A stretch of DNA of 64,000 bases from Planctomyces sp. (GTDB lineage: Bacteria; Planctomycetota; Planctomycetia; Planctomycetales; Planctomycetaceae), in assembly GCA_019636235.1 (NCBI GenBank), contig JAHBXW010000016.1, forward strand, positions 1 through 64,000. The letters are read 5' to 3'. Shown in pieces: positions 60,172 through 64,000 of this stretch. The notes beneath the pieces are model-generated. The model was not told the origin of the DNA, did no database searches, and was given only the letters and a program-made list of their open reading frames with translations. Made by a program: the position numbers and the translations under genes. The first letter of the stretch is position 1, and every line of letters starts with the position of its first letter.

Positions 60172-60390
60172 GGCCCTTTGCCGTCTGACGTGTCGGCCGT
60201 ACGACGCGAACCGGCGTCCCCATTTGGCATCGAAATTCCGAGGGGGTCAACCCCTCGGCTCGGGTCCGGTCGACAATCGACCGTGATGTTCCCCACTCGC
60301 GTTTCCAATTTGCAATTTGCAATTGCCGTTCTGCACTTTGCAAATGCCCGCCGGACATGCGGTGGGTCTCGTGCCTCGACCACACCCTAC
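60172..60390 (+). repeat. C-A-B repeat unit, right cluster copy 3
   Basis: Starts GGCCCTTTGCCGTCTGACGT, with the CCGAGGGG...CCCCTCGG hairpin near 60238-60258, the CGGTCGA-CAA-TCGACCG hairpin near 60269-60285, A element 60302-60343, and B ending at 60390. Confidence 0.9.
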
Positions 60391-60518
60391 GGCCCTACCC
60401 GCGGCTCACTGCGACTGTCGAATGGAGCGCTCTCTCGAACTTCTGACCTCGTCGACACAACCCGTCGGCGGCGGCAGAATGGAGCGGCGACACGAATTCT
60501 CACCCCGGAGCGCCGAAC

Positions 60519-61961
60519 ATGCGTGGCTTGTTGATCGTCCGATTGTGGCTGGCCGCAGGGCTGTGCATCTTCGCCATGCCGGCCTCCGCGCAGGATCGAG
60601 TGCTCCGGGCCGGCGCCATCGCGATCGACATCTCGCCCGTCGAACTGCCGGTGTCGATCAACGGCGGCATGACCGACCGCCAGGCCACGGGCATTCACGA
60701 CCCGCTGTACGCCCGCTGCCTGGTTCTCGACGATGGCACGACGACGCTGGCGCTGACGATCTGCGACAGTTGCATGATCCCCCGCGAGCTGTTCGACGCG
60801 GCGAAACGGGAGGCCGCCGCGCGGACAGGCATTCCCGCGGCGAACATGCTGATGTCGGCCACGCACACGCATGAGGCCGTCACCGTGGCGGGCGTTTTCC
60901 AAAGCGAGCCGGAACCGAAGTACGCGGAACTGCTGGTCGCCCGCATCGCCGACGCCGTGGAACTCGCCTGGCGGCAGCGCGAGCCGGCGCGGATCGCCTG
61001 GACGGTCGGGATCGACGGATCGCAGTTGTTCAACCGGCGCTGGTTCACGCAGCCCGGGCAGGTCAACGAGGATCCCTTCGGCGGGACGACCGACGTCGTC
61101 AGAATGAACCCGGGCTTCGCCAAAGAGGTTCTCAAGGAGCCAGCCGGCCCGATCGATCCGCAGGTGGGCGTGATCTCGGTCCAGTCCACGGCCGGCCGGC
61201 CGATCGCCGTGTGGGCGAACTACTCGCTGCACTACGTGGGGGATGTTCCCGGAACGCTGTTGTCGGGGGATTACTTCGGCGTGTTCGCGGAGCGGATCGC
61301 CTCGCGGATGAGTGCGACGTCGGTCGAGCCGGCGTTCGTGGGGATGATGTCCAACGCGACCAGCGGGAACATCAACAACGTCGACTTCGCGACCGGGCCG
61401 CGGCCGCCCCGCGCGCCGCTCGAGCAGTCCAGCGCCGTGGCGACAAGCGTCGCCGACGCCGTCTGGCGGGCTCTGCAGGGGGCCGCCTACCACACCTGGG
61501 TTCCGCTGGATGTCCGGCAAACGGAGATCGAGCTGGGCGTGCGGGCGCCGAGCGTCGCCGACGTCGAACGGGCGAAGTCGCTGCTCGCCAAGGCGGGCCC
61601 CGGCCAGTACACGAAGCTGCCGGAAATTTACGCCCGTGAGACGGTCCTGCTCGCCGAGTATCCCGCGACGGTCCCGGTCGTTCTGCAGGCGCTGCGGATC
61701 GGCGACGTCGCGCTCGTCAGTTCCCCCTGCGAAACGTTCGTGGAGACCGGACTGGCGATCAAGGAGGCCAGCCCCTTCCTGCCGACGTTCGTCGTCGAAC
61801 TGGCGAACGGCTACAACGGCTACCTGCCGACGCCCGAACATCACCGGCTGGGCGGTTACGAGACGTGGCGGGCGCGGTCGAGCTACCTCGCGGTCGATGC
61901 GGAGCCGATGCTGCGCGAGGCGCTGCTGGCGCTGCTGGAGGAACTGGCCGCGGCCCGCTGA
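60519..61961 (+). CDS. Secreted neutral/alkaline ceramidase N-terminal-domain-like protein
   Basis: The 480-aa product starts MRGLLIVRLWLAAGLCIFAM, a signal peptide cut near ASA-QD. GGAG lies before the ATG. MSATHTHEAVTVAG (about 112-125) is the ceramidase-like zinc motif, and VWANYSLHYVGDVPGTLLSGDYFGVFAERI (about 231-260) holds a second His/Asp set; NGYNGYLPTPEHHRLGGYE is near the end. Many planctomycete proteins with this fold are called ceramidase domain proteins without proof of a lipid substrate. It lies between the repeat cluster and the convergent dioxygenase gene. Confidence 0.85.
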   Translation: MRGLLIVRLWLAAGLCIFAMPASAQDRVLRAGAIAIDISPVELPVSINGGMTDRQATGIHDPLYARCLVLDDGTTTLALTICDSCMIPRELFDAAKREAAARTGIPAANMLMSATHTHEAVTVAGVFQSEPEPKYAELLVARIADAVELAWRQREPARIAWTVGIDGSQLFNRRWFTQPGQVNEDPFGGTTDVVRMNPGFAKEVLKEPAGPIDPQVGVISVQSTAGRPIAVWANYSLHYVGDVPGTLLSGDYFGVFAERIASRMSATSVEPAFVGMMSNATSGNINNVDFATGPRPPRAPLEQSSAVATSVADAVWRALQGAAYHTWVPLDVRQTEIELGVRAPSVADVERAKSLLAKAGPGQYTKLPEIYARETVLLAEYPATVPVVLQALRIGDVALVSSPCETFVETGLAIKEASPFLPTFVVELANGYNGYLPTPEHHRLGGYETWRARSSYLAVDAEPMLREALLALLEELAAAR

Positions 61962-61994
61962 CGCGCGCGGGGGCGCCGGACGTCGCGCTCGGGT

Positions 61995-62801
61995 TCAGCC
62001 CGTCGCGCCGGCCAGTTGCTGCTGCAGATCGTTCCACTGCCGCCGGGCGACGGCGAGGACGTCCTCATCCGGACGGACGGCCAGCGGTGAATAGTTCGGA
62101 TGCCGACCCGCCTTGTACGGATCGTTGCGGCGCGTGTTGTAGCAGCAGATCAGCGCCCAGCGGGGATCGTCGCTGTGGTTCTGATCGGAGCGGTGCAGCA
62201 GGTTCGCGTGGAACAAGACGGCGTCGCCGGGCTCGAGCTCGACGTGCACGAGTTCGTACCGCTGGCGGGCCGCTTCGACGCGCTCCAGGTCGGCGCCGGT
62301 CTGGTCCCCCGTGCGGCCGTGGTCGATGCGGCCCATCGCGTGCGAGCCGCGGAGCACCTGCAGGCAGCCGTTGGCCCGCGTGGCGCGGTCGATGGCGATC
62401 AGGCAACTCCCCATGTCGGGCAACAGGCAGCCATTGTGGTACCAGTAGCCGTAATCCTGATGCCACTCCCACGCGCCGCCGAAGCGCGGCTCCTTGAGGA
62501 TCAGCTTGTGGTGGTAGTGGTAAACCTCGCCGTCGAGAAAGGCCGACATCGCATCCACGACGCGACGGCTGGACGCGATTGTGCTGTACAGGTCGTCCCC
62601 GAGTTCGTTCCGGACGGCCAGGGTGACGACCGCCCCAGAGGAGTCCTGGCGTCCATAGGCCGATTCCGCGAGCCGCTTGTCGGCTCGGGCGATGCGGCCG
62701 AGAAGTTCAGCCTCCTCGGGGACGAGCAGGTTCCGGACGATGACGAAGCCGGCCTGCTGGAATCGGGCGATGTCCTCGGCGGTCGGTCGATCGTGCGGCA
62801 T
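61995..62801 (-). CDS. Phytanoyl-CoA dioxygenase family protein
   Basis: The 268-aa product from the ATG at 62801 ([20 protein letters not shown]) is a 2-oxoglutarate/Fe(II) oxygenase of the PhyH type. The metal triad residues are H and D in [18 protein letters not shown] (HxD at about residue 110-112) and H in [22 protein letters not shown] later R in the RWALICCYN segment would bind 2-oxoglutarate. Substrate unknown; the family hydroxylates many small molecules. It is transcribed in the same direction as the deoxyhypusine-synthase-like gene after a 156-base gap. Confidence 0.87.
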   Translation of the reverse strand: MPHDRPTAEDIARFQQAGFVIVRNLLVPEEAELLGRIARADKRLAESAYGRQDSSGAVVTLAVRNELGDDLYSTIASSRRVVDAMSAFLDGEVYHYHHKLILKEPRFGGAWEWHQDYGYWYHNGCLLPDMGSCLIAIDRATRANGCLQVLRGSHAMGRIDHGRTGDQTGADLERVEAARQRYELVHVELEPGDAVLFHANLLHRSDQNHSDDPRWALICCYNTRRNDPYKAGRHPNYSPLAVRPDEDVLAVARRQWNDLQQQLAGATG

Positions 62802-62957
62802 GCGGATCACGGCCCCGGGGCGGGGCGAAGATGAGAACGGGCTCGGCGTGTGCGACTGCAGCGTATCCGGCCCGGCCGTCCGGGTTCCATCGCTGGCTGG
62901 CCGATGGACATTGCGGGGGCGCCGTTCCCGGCACGCGCCGCGCGCGAACCCGGGACG

Positions 62958-63950
62958 TCACCAGCCGAGGATGTGCGCGAAAATCAGCGGCACGCAGATC
63001 GTCGCGTCCGACTCCACGATGAACTTCGGCGTGTCCGCGCCCAGCTTGCCCCAGGTGATCTTCTCATTCGGCACCGCCCCCGAATAACTGCCGTAGCTGG
63101 TCGTCGAATCGCTGATCTGGGCGAAGTAGCCCCACAGCGGAACCGAGTCCCGCTGCAGATCCTGGTGCAGCATCGGCACGACGCAGATCGGAAAGTCGCC
63201 GGCGATGCCGCCGCCGATCTGGAACATGCCCAGTGAGCTGGCCCGCGTCGTCTCGGTGTAGAACTCCGCCAGCCACGTCATGTACTCGATGCCCGTCCGC
63301 ACGGTGTGCACGTTCTTCACGTCCCCGCGGATCACGGCCGCCGCGTACATGTTGCCCAGCGTCGAATCCTCCCAGCCCGGCACGACCAGGGGCAGGTTCT
63401 TCTCCGCCGCGGCCAGCATCCACGAGTCCCGCGGATCGATCTGGTAATGCTCGGCGTACTTGCCGCTGAGCAGCACCTGGTAGAAGAACTCGTGCGGGAA
63501 GTGCCGCTGGCCGGCGCGGTCCGCGGCCGTCCAGACTTCCAGCATCGCCGTTTCCATGCGGCGCATGGCCTCGCCTTCGGGAATGCAGGTGTCGGTGACG
63601 CGGTTCAGGTGCCGTTCGAGGAGCGCCTGTTCGTCCGCCGTCGACAGGTGCCGGTAATGCGGGACGCGCTCGTAGAAGTCGTGGGCGACGAGGTTGAACA
63701 CGTCCTCCTCCAGGTTCGCGCCGGTGCAGGAGATGAGATGCACCTTGTCCTGGCGGATCATCTCGGCCAGCGACAGGCCAAGTTCGGCCGTGCTCATGGC
63801 GCCGGCAAGGCAGACCATCATGCGGCCGCCGGCGTCCAGGTGGGCGCGGTAGCCGTTGGCGGCGTCGACCAGCGCGGCCGCGTTGAAGTGGCGGAAGTGA
63901 TGCGTGAGGAATTCCGAAACCGGTCCAGTGGTCTGGCGGGGGCGGGACAT
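62958..63950 (-). CDS. Deoxyhypusine synthase family protein
   Basis: The 330-aa product starts MSRPRQTTGPVSEFLTHHFR. NAAALVDAANGYRAHLDAGGRMMVCLAGAMSTAELG and LISCTGANLEEDVFNL match the NAD-binding start of the family. EKITWGKLGADTPKFIVESDATI near the C-terminus holds the catalytic Lys of WGK. DHS normally modifies eIF5A with spermidine, and bacteria lack eIF5A, so these bacterial relatives must act on another acceptor or in polyamine metabolism. The usual DHS length is about 370, so it is slightly short. Function in this organism is therefore inferred only in part. Confidence 0.85.
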   Translation of the reverse strand: MSRPRQTTGPVSEFLTHHFRHFNAAALVDAANGYRAHLDAGGRMMVCLAGAMSTAELGLSLAEMIRQDKVHLISCTGANLEEDVFNLVAHDFYERVPHYRHLSTADEQALLERHLNRVTDTCIPEGEAMRRMETAMLEVWTAADRAGQRHFPHEFFYQVLLSGKYAEHYQIDPRDSWMLAAAEKNLPLVVPGWEDSTLGNMYAAAVIRGDVKNVHTVRTGIEYMTWLAEFYTETTRASSLGMFQIGGGIAGDFPICVVPMLHQDLQRDSVPLWGYFAQISDSTTSYGSYSGAVPNEKITWGKLGADTPKFIVESDATICVPLIFAHILGW

Positions 63951-64000
63951 GGGCGAGTTTCCTTTCGTCAGTCAGTCGTCGAGGGCCGTCCGGCCCGGGG

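Noticed and set aside
59449-60390. CRISPR-like array
   Set aside because: Units are about 220 bases with structured, variable parts, without short regular repeats or unique equal-length spacers, and no cas genes are near.
59449-60534. Long open frames on both strands
   Set aside because: They are translations of the repeats, recur in several copies and have no ribosome sites.

Overview
The window looks like chromosomal DNA of a GC-rich planctomycete (phylum Planctomycetota). The signs are planctomycete-typical families: a cytochrome/WD40/DUF1549-DUF1553 giant secreted protein, two DUF1559 proteins, a Ser/Thr kinase with an N-terminal zinc ribbon, several zinc-ribbon regulators, BatA/VWA membrane proteins, a bacterial deoxyhypusine synthase-like protein and a beta-RFAP synthase-like GHMP protein. 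Shine-Dalgarno sites are patchy and GTG/TTG starts are common. No rRNA, tRNA, CRISPR array or prophage was seen.

Layout. 1-1951: the C-terminally cut Ser/Thr kinase (minus). 2403-8326: an unknown 265-aa protein, holB, rph, a secreted protein, a GNAT protein, a small lipoprotein and a PAP2 phosphatase. 8699-9661: a secreted PDZ protein followed by a clear intrinsic terminator. 10090-13470: a tightly packed set of small membrane-associated stress-type proteins (CsbD/DUF883-like, glycine-rich, holin-like/YqjE-like) ending in a YihY-family protein. 13666-15067: a BON protein, then csrA with a sigma-54-like promoter, a GGA-rich leader and a terminator. 15138-17375: a diacylglycerol-kinase-like protein and a fold-type III PLP enzyme. 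17497-27163: four large membrane proteins in series (BatA-like VWA, VWA/GATase-like, a coiled-coil protein, a GT-C-type glycosyltransferase).

27164-29412 is a gene-poor, repeat-rich gap with a DUF4272 gene. 29413-34536 is the 1707-aa cytochrome/WD40 protein. 34669-42315 carries a small membrane protein, a zinc-ribbon membrane protein, an alpha/beta-hydrolase-like protein without its nucleophile, a GT2 enzyme, malQ, a methyltransferase and an EboE-like TIM barrel, followed by a VWA protein (minus). 43564-47451: a DCC-family thiol oxidoreductase, a second fold-type III PLP enzyme, then a minus-strand run response regulator - FHA - rsmD - DUF1499 joined by overlapping or nearly touching ends. 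47643-52539: the GHMP protein, twin DUF1559 genes, an acyltransferase-3 protein and a second csrA. 52852-57872: a three-domain Clp_N-ThiD2-ThiE protein, moaC, an unknown membrane protein and a UDP-sugar pyrophosphorylase.

57880-60390 is a second repeat cluster. It contains one complete insertion sequence (58168-59448) with 18-bp imperfect inverted repeats and a 5-bp target duplication. 60519-63950 holds a secreted ceramidase-like protein, a phytanoyl-CoA dioxygenase family protein and the deoxyhypusine synthase-like protein.

The most unusual points are the structured C-A-B repeat family and its IS-interrupted copy (an unoccupied relative lies 30 kb away in the same window), the sigma-54-type control of one of two csrA genes, the Clp_N-ThiD2-ThiE fusion, the DUF1559 twins with a patch of near-identity, and the response regulator whose output region is only a zinc ribbon. 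I did not find a complete, clearly new multi-gene system.
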